64,000 nucleotides of DNA from Steinernema hermaphroditum (GCA_030435675.1 CM059623.1:14755592-14819591); one strand, 5' to 3'; shown: positions 11,310-22,603, counted from the first letter of the stretch. Notes: generated by a model from the sequence alone, not told the origin. Numbers and translations are program-made.

Positions 11310-12407
11310 TCACTTTTCCGCCTGGACACTATTGTACTTCTTCTCGAAATCGAGGAACATCCCATAGTAGTAGAAGAAGAATGCGCAAAACGCGAAGAAT
11401 ACAACGCTTACGAAGCATCCGAGCGCGATTAGGCCTCTCGCACCTAGGGACAAGATCAGTTTTTTTTCATCATATTTCACTTACTGCTATGATAGGTGAG
11501 AGCGATGATGAAGTTGATGAATCCATACAAGGCCATGGCCATACTGTAAACAACCAAGAAGTAGACGAAATTTGCGATTATGGCGATGCGGTACTTCTCC
11601 ACCCTTTTCATCGTTCGAATTTTGTAAATGACGAAGTGGAACAGGCCAAAAACGAGAGGGATTTTGAATAGCCACCACTTCCGACTGGGAAACAGGATGT
11701 ATTTGAGTAGGTACGAGTTGAAGAAGATGTTGAAGCAGGCCAGGCACATCCACTTCGATGCCTTGGCCACTGGGAAGTAGCCATTGGAGAAGGGGATGGT
11801 CGCGAAGGGGTTCTCTTGGGGGCTAAAACTTCCGATCCAATTCTGAAATTTCAGCCTCATCTCACGTGACATTTCCGACTTCAGGCCGATTCCTTTGCTC
11901 CTCGAATCCAAGATATTCATAGTAGAGATAGTGGAAGTAGGTGAGGGCGGCGAAGAGAGTAGCGAACATCCAGGCTCCAAGGATGCGAAGGAAGTCATCG
12001 ACTGAAACATTGCCATCTTCACACAACCAAACACTTCACCTACATGCAGACAATTGACATATTTCTCCTAGATCCGCTTGGCAGGTATACAAAAACACCC
12101 TAAGAAGCCCGATGAATCCGGCTATCACCAGCATCGCCGTTAAGATGCCCTGGAAGATCGTGAAGATTCCGGCGAGTATCTGCTTGTAGGGCTGTCGATT
12201 CAGAGCCACGATCATGAGAGGATAGTAGCATAGGCCGCCGAAGGTGGCCATAACGCCCACCAAGTCGTCGTGCAGACCCAAGGTGCCGGTGAGGTTGATG
12301 TAGAGAAGGGAGCTGAGGATGAAGGCGTGCTTGACGTGTATGGGAACGCTGATGAGATAGCCATTGAGGGAGAGATACTCGTACGGGTTGATGTCCCGGA
12401 ACTCCAT
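11310..12407 (-). CDS. Polytopic membrane protein, unknown family
   Basis: A splice-like TTGCAG lies immediately upstream of ATG at 12407, as expected for a trans-spliced start. Exon 1 begins MEFRDINPYEYLSLNGYL and has about three hydrophobic stretches. Exon 2 has DDFLRILGAWMFATLFAAL. The next exon carries PFATIPFSNGYFPVAKA and hydrophobic segments ending GFINFIIALTYHSS. The last exon has GLIALGCFVSVVFFAFCAFFFYYYG and stops at 11310. In total six to eight membrane segments are visible, with a cytosol-like basic loop (KIRTMKRVEKYR). The family is not recognised. One junction needs a 37-nt intron with a weak GTCGG donor. Confidence 0.65.
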
Positions 12408-13195
12408 CTGCAATTGAACAACCTCTGGGCAGCCGGTGTGACGGAATGCGCAGCGAGGCACCGACGCAGGGGCGTTTTGAGTTCGCGAGGCTAGCGGTGT
12501 TCCATGGCAACGCGCCGTTTGGTGATCGCCTTTCCAATTACTTTAGTGTTTGAAAGGCGGTCGATACGTGACACCGGCGAACGGAACCCGTGATGCCGGG
12601 AGCGTATTTCTCACTAATATGTGGCATGATGTCACGAGTCCAAACGGAAGCCGATGGGAAACACGCTACTTCTACTGTGGCGACTGAGGGATGGGGACGA
12701 CATTCTTCCTGCTGTGGTGAAGAGGAAGAGATGAGAGAATAAATACGGCTTTAGAAGCGATCCTTCTTGATTCCATAAGAACAGACGATAGTGTAGAAAA
12801 TTCACACAGCGCTTTTATCGTAAATAAGGAAGTGAACTTTGAATCTACAAGCATTAAAGACACATATCCCGATAATTGATTGATTGGGAAATAGCTATAC
12901 TTAAACAGTAACAAACGCGATTTTGAGCCTTTTCTGGCGCTAAGAGTCAAGTAACCTGTGGGCGGTAAAATCACTAAAGACCTGACGACATTTCGGATAT
13001 TGCGTTACACCCATTGCGTACAGGAAAAAAACACAAACCAACGGTTCTCCCGTCGGCTCTCCAATTAGGAGGCGATTACGAGCTTAAACAGTTCCTCAGA
13101 TTAGAAGAAGTGACGTACTATCTCTCAGTTTACTTTTTATCCTTTATAAAACATATAAGACACAAAGGTAACAGTGAACAATAGAAATAGTACCC
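12408..13195. other. Intergenic region with a SINE 3' fragment
   Basis: No supported gene. Around 13020-13075 the string of A/CA repeats followed by ACCAACGGTTCTCCCGTCGG matches the 3' end of the tRNA-like SINE found complete at 52.2 and 62.0 kb. Minus-strand open frames between 12670 and 12975 look random. Confidence 0.4.
13018..13076 (+). mobile_element. 3' fragment of tRNA-like SINE
   Basis: Contains GGAAAAAAACACAAACCAACGG and CCGTCGGCTCTCCA. These match the terminal CA-rich tract and the ACCCGTCGGTTCTCC tail of the longer copies. The tRNA-like head is missing. Confidence 0.55.
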
Positions 13196-13984
13196 CTAGC
13201 AGTAGATGTACACTCGTAGGACTAATTGTCCTTCCTCATCCTTATAGTCAGCATCAATATAAGCACTTATGAGCAATTTCTGCAAATTCTCAAAGCAACG
13301 TTCGTCCATATCACAGATTGTGATTGTTTTTCCACGGACAGCGTCCATGTTTTCATTTAGAAAAGCACTCAGCCTTCTTATCGAGTCCGAACGACAGCCA
13401 TAACAACAATATTCAACCGTAATTCGTTTAAATTGTGGCTGAAGAAGCAGATCGACAACGAACGCGTCGGATGCATATCTGAGGAAGGCACGTTCTAGAA
13501 TGTTCCTCTCAACGCATTTCGTTACAATGGCCCATTCGTTGGAAGTACGATTCAGGGCCGTTATTTCAGTGACTCTGAGTTGTCCAATGAAGTCAATCAA
13601 GCTAGGACTCACAGTCGAAGAGAGCCAAAGATCAACATGACGTGCATACCGCTGCAGTCGATTAATCTGATCCATCATTTCCTTGCTCATTTCGTGGTCA
13701 CCGTAACCGGCGGTAATCTCGATTCTCAAGCAGTTCTTCAGTTGATATTCAGTGAGCAATTCTCCACGTAGGTTTTTGACATCCGGCCTAAAATCGCGAT
13801 CCTCGAACTTCCGTCCAGGGATACAAAACCAAATGCACTGCTCTTGAAACCTGGCAACAGAATGACCAAAGTGACCATCGATCATCGTCAATTTGCCGAA
13901 GTAGTATTCGCCGAGTAGGGAAGCAACGTTTTCGATGAAAGCTGTGGGTACAAGATTCATTGTAGTGACTTCACTTAAGTGCAA
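13196..13984 (-). CDS. F-box-like family protein, member 2
   Basis: Single-exon frame of 262 aa. The likely true start is the internal Met giving MNLVPTAFIENVASLL, which fits the N-terminal pattern of the family; the upstream MHLSEVTT adds only eight residues. The middle has a Trp/Cys-rich stretch and the segment VVDLLLQPQFKRITVEYC aligns with member 1. The C-terminus ends LVLRVYIYC. It is about 65-80 aa shorter than the other members, mainly before the C-terminus. Function unknown; substrate-adaptor activity would be an inference from F-box-like layout only. Confidence 0.65.
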   Translation of the reverse strand: MHLSEVTTMNLVPTAFIENVASLLGEYYFGKLTMIDGHFGHSVARFQEQCIWFCIPGRKFEDRDFRPDVKNLRGELLTEYQLKNCLRIEITAGYGDHEMSKEMMDQINRLQRYARHVDLWLSSTVSPSLIDFIGQLRVTEITALNRTSNEWAIVTKCVERNILERAFLRYASDAFVVDLLLQPQFKRITVEYCCYGCRSDSIRRLSAFLNENMDAVRGKTITICDMDERCFENLQKLLISAYIDADYKDEEGQLVLRVYIYC

Positions 13985-15142
13985 CTGGCACCGAAGGGTG
14001 AATAGTCATGGACAGAGACAAGGCTTGTCAGATGCGAATATGTTTAATATCTACGTTTAGAGCAATGCGGTGAGGTGAGGATGTCGCTCAAACAATGCCA
14101 CACTCAATTGTTACCATGGAAAGATTTCTTCGGAAGTGTTATCCGCAAGCGCACCTACCGCTTAAGGTCTTCTAGCTTTCGATCTCATTGCCTCGACAAT
14201 AAAAACATCCGTCAACCGCTCAGGGTCACCTAGCATTTATAGAACAGCATCGTTTCAGGAAGCTTCGTCGTTCCGAGAGACCACACTTGTGACTCAGAGT
14301 CTAACGCACGCGCCCTCTCGGTGACTCCACAAAATCCGCCCCTGCCCCTTCAACTGCTCCCGCAAAGGGACGAGTCATGGTGGTAGGACTCATTAACGAA
14401 CTGAAGGAAATCGACAAATCGCTTCAGTTGAGGGAAGATGAATTCAAAAGTCAGGTTTATCTATTTACTTTACGAGTACAGTAAGGGAATATTTCATCGC
14501 CCTCTCCTGTTAGCATCCAGCAGTATTCACAATTGAAGGAATGTGGCTGTGTGACCAGAGATGAACACGAACGCATCGAATCGGGTAGCATGGAACACCA
14601 CAGAGCTGTAGCTCCAGCGTCTCGCGAAGAAGGTCGTCACTGACACACGACCACTAGTGCCTCCACAAGACTCCGAAGTCCCGCTGTATCTGCGGAGTTC
14701 GGTCCGCCAGCCAAACCGAAGACAGGTCTTCGATCCGTTCATTGTGCCCCACCGACGCGCTTGGATTGGATTCGACCCCTTCGCCACCTCTGCTCATTGA
14801 TTTTTGCGACGACTCTACCGCCGAAATCAGATGATAAGAAGTGGTTATGTTGAGCTATTCGTCTTGCCATGAATTATGAGATGTTGCAAACTCGTTACTG
14901 AGGAGGTGAGCTAAACACCGAACTACGCAGTTTCTACCGTCTTGTGCTTCTTTATGATATTCAAATGAGTCAAGCAGACCACGATTTTGTTTTACGGTTT
15001 GGGTCTCAAAACGGGACCGCTAAGCCTTATGGATCCCCGTGGTACTGAGCATTTGAGTGTGTACCTTGATTGTGCACTTTTATTCGTACCTTAAATCAAA
15101 ATATACAATTATATACAACATACAGTACTACAATTAAATATA
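13985..15142. other. Intergenic region with a dispersed repeat
   Basis: No supported multi-exon gene. A short coiled-coil-like frame at 14378-14454 (GLINELKEIDKSLQLREDE) followed by GTTTAT could be a lone exon, but no partner was found. A dispersed repeat lies at about 14590-14760. Confidence 0.35.
14588..14765 (+). repeat. Dispersed repeat shared with 49.3 kb
   Basis: ATGGAACACCACAGAGCTGTAGCTCCAGCGTCTCG and the following CCGAAGTCC...CCAGCCAAACCGAAGA correspond to GGAACACCAGGGAGCTGTAG...CCAGCCGAACCGAAGATG at 49,330-49,460, inside the mariner-like element. It is presumably a fragment of one dispersed repeat family. Confidence 0.5.
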
Positions 15143-17575
15143 TCAATTCTCCTTTCCAATAGCTCTAAACAAACAAATCGACTGCATAAGGACCACTCCT
15201 CCAAGCAGGGCTATAGTTACAATCAAGACGAGCGTTATATGACTGCCTTCAGAACTCTCGGAGACCCCACTACTTGACTCCTTCTTCTGCTCTACAGGGA
15301 GACTCAAGTCCATTTGACCACTACTATCTTGTTCATCTTCATTTGCTTCTGTTTGTGAATTTCCACACGCTTTGACGGCTTCATCTTTGGTCTTATAGGA
15401 TCGTGGCTCCATCAACGTTTTGAGAAGACTGAGAGGACAGTCTTCAAACAAACACCCCGGGATGGACAACTGTTGCAGAGCAGAATCTGTCCCATTTCGG
15501 TAGAAAACCTTCACGAATTGATGACCAAGGTTGTCGTGATGAAGCTCGAAGATGAGCATAGAGGCATAAGGAATGAGCTGCTCGTTGAAGATTCCCACGT
15601 TGTACATGAGGGCAATCATCGTGTCATCATGCTAAATGAGATGTTTCACCCTTGATATAACGGAAGTAAAAGCTGACAGATGAGAATATCCTGAATTTCG
15701 GAAGTTTCGCCCTCTCATACGATTCGGCGATGTTCCTAACGATGTCTCCAAGCAGGAAACCACTTCTCAGTTTCGAGAGAATGGGGTTGTTGTACTGGCT
15801 GAGCAGTTGGACACGTTTGAGCTGGACGACCGTGTTGTAGACGGTTTCGTTGATCCAGGAGGGTTGGGCTAGACCGTGGATTTTCTAGAAATAGGAGCTC
15901 GGTGCTCTTTGAGGTTCAGTGATAAAGGAATATTAGTAGGAGTGTCACGAAATTATAGGGAGATATCATCAGTTTTTGGGGAAAGTTATGACAAGGGCCT
16001 AGACAAAGAGATCATAAAAGCACGATGATTTCTCACATAGGGTCTTTGAGGTTGCACTTTCATCAAGGTCATTCTTTGTGCCGCTTTTTCAACTCATCCA
16101 ACTAAAGCTGATAACAGTGGATGGATTATTATTGCGACATAGAGATCCTTCCCGGTATCTTCAGCTGGTGACTTAGGAGCATAATTCATCTTCGCCGTTC
16201 TTACCCATTACGTGAAGTTCTCAAAAAAGGCGCAGACAGGACAGAGGTAGCGTTCAACCAGTGGTTGAACGGATCGGCTCAACCGGTCCGATCTGTTTGT
16301 CATTATCTATCCAGCGCTCTCTGCTGATGAGTTGGAGGTGAGTTGGATGACTTCAAAAAGCGGAGGACCTTGAAGAAAGTGCGACCTCAAATCTTTATGG
16401 ATCTCTATGCCATTATCTATCCAGTGTTCTGTGCTGGCGCAATGGATGACTTATGAATATGACTCGTCCTTGCCGTTCTTACCCATAGCGTGAAGTTCTC
16501 AAAAAAGGCGCAGACAGAACAGAATCAGCCACTACTAGGAGTATACGAGGATAGTGCAGCGTCAAAGACTAAAATCCGCGTCCTTAAAATCAATCTGCTC
16601 CTACCCCAAACAATCAACCAATACAAAAGAGCGCCCATTATGTGATGTGGCATTTGTAGTGCTTGTCTTTTAATGTAAAGGTTTAGCAGTCCAAGTTTGA
16701 GATTCCTAACCAAGGACCATCGTGGCACCAAGGTGAAATTTTATCACTAACCCCGAAGTAAATAGCCGCGCCCGCTCGGTTCCGTATTTTGCAATCCAAG
16801 CTGGCTCCGATCAGATTGATCGGTTGACGCGCCGTATGGGCTTCCCTTTTATGTGTAAAGATCTACCTCTCTATAGAACGCACTGTAGATATCACCAATC
16901 GTCGACATGTCCACCTCCATGCCGGTTTTATCGGACAATAAGCCGAACATTCTTCCATGGGTGTGCTGGAGTTCTTTGTAGAATTCTTTGTTAATCTGGC
17001 GCTCGGCTTTTTCGTAGGTTTCGCAGTGGACACTACTCGGTTTAAGGAGCTGGAAACGGTCGAAGAGGTGTCAAGAGGATTTCTGTTACCAGGTCCTCCC
17101 AATATGGGACATTCGACGAGATCGGGACATGCTGGTTGGGGAAGAGGGCCTCGGCGAAGAATCGAACGCTTTCTTTATTTCTTCGTTTGCTGGAAGTACG
17201 CAAGTACACCTAAACAGATCGTAGGACGCCCTAGTGGCCTATGACTCGCTTACCTGATCCTGATTGAACTCCGAATCGACGAAAGTCAAATTTTCAATAT
17301 ATCGCTGTCTCACATACCTCCCCAATTCGATCATTTCCCCTTCACCTTTCTAAACCACTACTATAGAACCATGCGTCAGCCACAAGATCGACCTTTGTAA
17401 GCTGGGACCATCCGTTAGGCCAAACATCGGGACCTTTGTTAGGGTCTGTGGGATAGGCCCGTGTAGGGCTTCGATCTCCACCACGAAATATTATTTGCAC
17501 AAAGTCGAGTTTGGCTGCACATAAGGGGACAGAGACTAACAGAAAAACGGAAAAGAGTGAAGTCATGAATGCCAC
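15143..17575 (-). CDS. Histidine acid phosphatase paralogue, probably inactive
   Basis: The first exon encodes a signal peptide (MAFMTSLFSVFLLVSVPLCAA), then FVQIIFRGGDRSPTRAYP and WPNGWSQLT, the hallmark N-terminal region of the branch-2 histidine phosphatases. Later exons give MIELGRYVRQRYIEN, FGLLSDKTGMEVDMSTIGDIY, HGLAQPSWINETVY and SGFLLGDIV. The last exon starts with the acid/base motif HDDTMIALMYN and ends in a single TM helix (ITLVLIVTIALLGGVVLMQ) and short tail. The family nucleophile lies in RHGxRxP; here it reads RGGDRSP, so the nucleophilic His is Gly and catalysis should be lost. The HD motif, signal and TM remain. A ~1-kb repeat-bearing intron lies between 15.9 and 16.86 kb. It is a paralogue of the gene at 24.9-27.35 kb. 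Confidence 0.85.
16130..16520. repeat. Direct duplication inside acid phosphatase intron
   Basis: TTCTTACCCATTACGTGAAG...AAAAAAGGCGCAGACAG near 16200 recurs near 16478. CATTATCTATCCAGCGCTCT near 16302 recurs as CATTATCTATCCAGTGTTCT near 16411. The palindrome GTTCAACCAGTGGTTGAAC lies between them (about 16253-16271). Confidence 0.6.
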
Positions 17576-18394
17576 GAGGATGTAGAGTGCCAGAACATAG
17601 AAAACGATAGTTATGGAAATATATGGCGACGCAGATTTGCATAAGTGGGGGAGAGCGAGGGTGTGCTCGACACTGTCCGACGTTCAAGCACCATTTTGTG
17701 CACTTCTGCAAAGCGCAACTTGTCCGATTTCTGTTCAATCCGTGGACCATATGTCTCCATATTCTACTGGTTGATCCTGGTTCCCTTAACACCTATAGAC
17801 TTGCGTCGCAGGGCTTGCGATTGGGCCGGACCTGGTCCAGTTCGGAAGGGTCGTCGAAGAGGAGGCCGAGGGTCACTGTTATGGACTAGCCGGGTTACCT
17901 ATCTTTATCTATGATATCGTGTTGGGGATATCGATGCTGTCCTACCCGGAAGGGTCTCATCCGAGTTATTCTTTGAGTGGCCTAAGGTTCTGCTTTTTCA
18001 TAGCCCATTTTACATCGTTCAACATGGCTAAGAAGACTAAGATCAGAAGGGAGGGGAGATGGGGAGAGTAAGTGCCTGGCTGCCCAGCGACTTGGGCATC
18101 CGGGCGGCGGCCTGATGGGTCAGCGGCTGGCAGAAAATCGGCTGTGGGAGGGTCTCGACAACCTGTTCGTATTTGATTCTGTCTGTACTTCATTTTCAGT
18201 AACTCTTCACTCATTTCGCCCAAGTAGGCAAGGCTCTTTTAGCACTTGTATATCCCCTAACGAGCCATCTTCACGGATATCGGACTCGGTTCGGATCTCT
18301 CGTCCAAGCGGGACACCTAACAGACTCCAGCGTGGCCCGGTAGATCGCCTTTATAGACGTGCCCATGGCTATTGGCTACTGTTCATGTTATAGC
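17576..18394. other. Intergenic spacer between divergent genes
   Basis: No gene recognised. It separates the minus-strand acid phosphatase from the plus-strand family gene, so promoters of both are expected here. Confidence 0.35.
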
Positions 18395-18550
18395 TCATCG
18401 AATCGAACTCGGATGGACTAGACTCGTATTCAGGGTCTTGCCACGATCCCTATCACCGAATTTATCCGTTTTCGCAGATCAGTGCGGCGCGTCCGCACAC
18501 AAAAACTCCATCAATTATACTGTCCCAGCCCAGTTTCGCAACGATCCGTC
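18395..18550 (+). repeat. 5' region of family gene, duplicated in inverted form
   Basis: CTCGGATGGACTAGACTCG, GGGTCTTGCCACGAT, CAGATCAGTGCGGCGCGTC and CAGTTTCGCAACGA recur in the same order on the opposite strand at about 20,690-20,860. The conservation spans the proximal upstream region of the gene at 18551. Confidence 0.65.
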
Positions 18551-19591
18551 ATGGACACAGTGCCCACGATCTTTGTCGATGCCGTCATCGGACTTCTTAG
18601 CCAATCTAGCCTGGTCTCCGTCGCTGAGATGGCCGATCCGTTATGGAAGAACATCGGCGAAGAACATGCCAAAAACCGAATATACTTCGATATGAAGATC
18701 GGAGTAATCGATGGAAACTTGGCTTTCAGTTTTCTAGAGACTACCGTTATAAGTAGCTCATTAGAATTAAGGAGACCTGTAGAACCTAGGGAGATCGAAC
18801 GTATAAGCCCGCGGTATTGGCGTATCGCATCTGTGAATGGTTTCGTTGGTTCCTTGAGAGGTTTCGTTTCTCTGGCCATTCAGTACAACCATTTACTGCT
18901 AGTTGAAGAGGACGCTTTTCACAAGACTCTGTTACAATTTTCGAAGCAGATCGAGCAGCCAGGAAGGTTGTTGGCCCTAAAACAGCCAGTTTCTACCGCT
19001 TCCGTAGCGCGCATGAGGATGCGCCTCCCTTTCATCGGTACACTCAACCTGAAACAGGAAGATCTCTTGACGCTTTCGCTGATGACGATCAGGGCGTTCC
19101 GCAAACGCGCCTATTTCAATGATGTATCCATTCCCTACGTTGGTCCAGAGTCAGCGGATTTTCTGAGGGATCACATCTACAACCATCCTCACCTATCTTC
19201 CATAGCGCTGAACGAAGATTGGCCACCATCCATTCTTGAAGATCTTAAGCAATTCCTTCGAAAGGGTTTGCGCAGAAGCGTTGAGTTGCCGATGACTGTT
19301 CGCATCGACGACGAGTTCGTCATGGAACTCTTCGAGGTGTGGAAGCGGGACGGCGAATTCGAATGTACTCTAGCTTATGAACTCCCACATGAAGCGCCGC
19401 AAGAACTCTTGGATCTCATGACTAAGTTCGACGAAAAAACATTCCACTTGAAGCACGAAAACAGGAAGTCGGCTGTTATCGTCATCCACCAGAATGCGTT
19501 ATATCGGCGTTGCGAATTGCGGTTTGTGAAATGCTCGTGTGGCGTTTCTAACGCCACTTGTGAGTGGAATGCTTCTCTGCATGAACTTTGA
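18551..19591 (+). CDS. F-box-like family protein, member 3
   Basis: Single-exon frame. The start MDTVPTIFVDAVIGLLSQ at 18551 is chosen over the more upstream Met because it gives the shared family N-terminus; this makes 346 aa. The body contains FLETTVISS, RYWRIASVNGFVGSL, and a C-terminal domain with FVMELFEVWKRDGEFEC and FHLKHENRKSAVIVIHQN. An AATAAA lies about 20 bp after the stop (near 19,619). No canonical catalytic motif is visible. Its length and layout are closest to member 1. Confidence 0.72.
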   Translation: MDTVPTIFVDAVIGLLSQSSLVSVAEMADPLWKNIGEEHAKNRIYFDMKIGVIDGNLAFSFLETTVISSSLELRRPVEPREIERISPRYWRIASVNGFVGSLRGFVSLAIQYNHLLLVEEDAFHKTLLQFSKQIEQPGRLLALKQPVSTASVARMRMRLPFIGTLNLKQEDLLTLSLMTIRAFRKRAYFNDVSIPYVGPESADFLRDHIYNHPHLSSIALNEDWPPSILEDLKQFLRKGLRRSVELPMTVRIDDEFVMELFEVWKRDGEFECTLAYELPHEAPQELLDLMTKFDEKTFHLKHENRKSAVIVIHQNALYRRCELRFVKCSCGVSNATCEWNASLHEL

Positions 19592-20289
19592 AGAGCTTGT
19601 GCCGCTTTGATATTGATAATAAATATGAGCTTCCTCATATTCGACGTATTCGGCATTCCAAATTTGCGAGATCTCTAAAGCGCCGACGCGCGGTCGCTTG
19701 CTCTCGGGGCACGTGTGGAGATTCTAGGGGCGCTCGCCGTACCGAACTGGGCTTCTTCAGCACTTAGAAGATAATCCGCAGTCCGTGCCACGCGGGTTTC
19801 GTTCCCTCCGTCCGCTTCGCTCTTCTCCGAGACTTCTTTCTTGACGATCTTTGTCCGACAACGAGACTGGCAGTCACCGACGCTAGTGAAACTACCGAGA
19901 CCGAAATAAGAGAGTGCGTAGTCACCGACGCTAGTGAGCTACAGTCCGAGAGAAGAGAGATAATGGCAGTCACCGACGCTAGTGAACTACCGAGTTGCAA
20001 ATACACGAGAATCGCGGTTACAAACGATTTACTCGCGTTCGAATAGCAACAAAAACAAAGCAGCAAATCGCAGAAAAATACTGCGGTGACACTCAAACGG
20101 TGAACAACAAGAAACAACGCAACAAATTCCCTCCTTGCACTTCTGCCTCTCGCGCGCTTCTTCCGGAATCTTCTCTGGCCTCGCTCGCCTGGTGAAAGTC
20201 TTCTGTTCCTTCCAAATTGCGCGGGAAATCAGCAGCTCCGTGGTTTGAATCTTGAATTGCGCGGGAAATCCTGCCGCTCCGAGTCGCGT
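19592..20289. other. Intergenic with short tandem repeats
   Basis: Contains the minisatellite at 19.87-19.99 kb and two copies of AATTGCGCGGGAAATC (near 20,215 and 20,258) about 43 bp apart. GCGCGGGAAA resembles an E2F site, but a repeat origin is as likely. No coding gene seen. Confidence 0.4.
19868..19995. repeat. Minisatellite, three ~50-bp units
   Basis: AGTCACCGACGCTAGTGA occurs three times (about 19,874, 19,921 and 19,967), each followed by AACTACCGAG or a variant. Confidence 0.75.
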
Positions 20290-20487
20290 GCAGCGACAAT
20301 CTCTGTGGAGTGGACGATTTACCTGAAAACATTTATTGGCCACCCTCATCATCGACATTTCGATGATTTAGCCTTTGCTGAATTTTTCTCATAATCCGCA
20401 ACGAACCAAGCGTGCTATGTTGAAGGAGTTGACAGAGGCGAATGGAGAGAAAGACCGATATGAGGACGCCGACTTCGACGGCGGTTA
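20290..20487 (-). pseudogene. 3' fragment of four-TM gene
   Basis: GGAGTGGACGATTTACCTGAAAACATTTATTGGCCACC and about 130 bp beyond it closely match the last-exon end and 3' flank of the intact gene at 21,595-21,760, including GCGTGCTATGTTGAAGGAGTTGAC. Homology stops near 20,487. No upstream exons are present. Confidence 0.7.
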
Positions 20488-20689
20488 GTTCTTCCTCCGG
20501 CACGATTGTGTGAGATATAGAAGGAAAGAGAGAAGAGAGCAGTGGCTAACCGAGTGGACATGCCGGTCGACTGGTGAGGGCCAGCGTGGCGATCCCAGAG
20601 TGCGGACAGCCGGGCGGAGTACCGACATCTGTGCCCTCTCCGAATGCCCAGAGAAAGAAAACATCTCAAGGAACCAGCAAAACCATACA

Positions 20690-20870
20690 CAGTCGCAATG
20701 CGGAAATCGTGTCGTTGTGAAACTAGGCCATGACGGTATTATTAGTGCAGTTTTTGGATGCTGACGCGTCGCACTGATCTGTGAAATTGGATGAAGTCAG
20801 TGATGCCAATCGTGGTAAGACCCGGAACCTGAGTCTAGCCCATCCGAGTTTGATGAGCACAGTAAACTTC
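20690..20870 (-). repeat. Inverted copy of the 18.4-kb upstream region
   Basis: On the minus strand this shows CTCGGATGGGCTAGACTC, GGGTCTTACCACGAT, CAGATCAGTGCGACGCGTC and CAAAAACTGC in the same order as 18,395-18,545. It carries no F-box-like coding sequence beyond the first bases. Confidence 0.6.
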
Positions 20871-21620
20871 GAGGTCACGCTAAACTTTCGCAGCGCTCCA
20901 CCCGAACAGCCAGCCGGAATTCCCCAAGCCGCCCCCGAAGACCAAGACCAGAAGTCACTCGACGTCACGAGAGCGAAGTCCCGACCGTCTCGTATCTTGT
21001 TTCACAGTAACTGTGGAAGCGTTCTACAGCGGTAATTAGCTAGGGACTTGGAATCGAAGTGAGAAGAGTAGTCGGTCAGGTCGTGTTGGTTGCGGAGAGT
21101 GCCTACGAATGTCGGGAGACGAGCACGGAAGCGTCTCCTTGACTCTCAAGGCGCCCGCTAATCAGAACAGAAGACAGAGAAGGACGCGACCGAGCGAACC
21201 CGCGAATCCGTTGGATTTTCGTCGAGATATAGCCATTTTTAGGCGTTACAGAACTTATGGAACACCCTGTACATAATCATTCATAAAGAATTTTCCGAGA
21301 TTCAGCTGTTCGCTTGCGACGGCCACAGGATTTGAGTTTCGAGTAGAATTTGAGAATTTATTTCTTGTCGTTTGTGAATTGTGAAAAGTTGTAGACAGTT
21401 TTACGCGATATCGGACACAGTTCGGACCTGACAAACGTTTCGAGTTGTAACGAGTGGGTTGCCATTGAATCTTTTAGCATCAAACAGACGGACACGGCCA
21501 AATTCCCCTCCACACCGGTCTAAGTCCTCCGAAACGTCCGAAGAGAGGCACTCAGTAATACGTTTTCGAAATAAGTTTACGGCTTGATCCCTGTGGAGTG
21601 GACGATTTACCTGAAGACAT
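20871..21620. other. Intergenic, nothing recognised
   Basis: Downstream of the four-TM cluster. GC-moderate sequence without a splice-consistent frame or known repeat. Confidence 0.35.
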
Positions 21621-22410
21621 TTATTGGCCATCCTCAGCATCAACATTTCGATGATTTAGCCTTTGCTGAATTTCTCTCATCATGCGCAGGGTATCAAGCG
21701 TGCTATGGTGAAGGAGTTGACAGAGACGAATGGAGAGAGCGACCGATATGAGGACGTGCAGCATCCCGATCGTTCCGAAATTAGTTCGCATCAGTCGAAT
21801 CCAATCCACAGGTGCACTGCCGATCTTCGATATTTCATTGTAGGCTCCGAAGTTCCAGACGAGCACCGCACAGTAGTAGTACGCCTACAATGCGTGAATT
21901 TAATCTATATAGCGAATAACAGAAGCATACCGTGGTCAGAAGAGCTGGGTACATCATTTGATACGGGGCTGCTTTGTACATGAGCAGTGCTCGTGGGTTA
22001 CGATAAAACGATATCGTAGCAACTAGTCCGATAAGGTAATTGACGGGGAATACGAAGAAGACAACGACGTCTGTTGATATGGCAACGATCTGAAGAAGAC
22101 CGATCAGCATAACTCCAACAAGAACAGACGGTTACATCCTCCCAGCCCGGCTCTGGTGGTAAGGGTTCACATTGATCAAGGCTCTCAAACGCGTAGCACT
22201 TCTTCACGTGAAACGAACCATATAAACGGAGGAAGAGGTGATACGATCCGAGCACGGCGAACAGCAGTTGGGTGACCGACGCGACCATCTAAAGCGATAG
22301 AATTGGAGAGGAAAAGAAAGGCAACTTACGAGAAGGTATCTTCTCACGTTTTGGACGACTTCGGGCACCCTTTCGCGGACGAGGTTGATCTCCGGAACTG
22401 CGTCGCCCAT
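21621..22410 (-). CDS. Four-TM protein, tandem family member 1
   Basis: Starts MGDAVPEINLVRERVPEVVQN. Four exons give about four hydrophobic segments: VTQLLFAVLGSYHLFLRLY; VVVFFVFPVNYLIGLVATIS; YYYCAVLVWNFGAY; and IGMLHVLISVALSIRLCQLL. The second exon contains a Cys pair (KKCYAFESLDQCEPL), likely an extracellular loop disulphide. The C-terminal tail (LDTLRMMREIQQRLN) is predicted cytosolic. The same exon layout, N-terminal NVPEINLVRE motif and tail occur in the two genes to the right. The family was not recognised; layout resembles tetraspan or claudin-like proteins, without their signature motifs. Confidence 0.7.
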
Positions 22411-22603
22411 CACTCGACCCCTCCTTAGCTCGCTCGGGAACGGAGTGAGGTTGAATCATCTGAAATAGGTCTGGTGTGTGCAGATAATGTCTGAAATAAC
22501 ACGACCTGCTGTCCACAAGATCACGAAACACTCAAGTGTGCAGATAAGCATTTGCGCTCCCACCAAACACATCAACAAAACATTTTATAAACCAAATTAT
22601 ATC

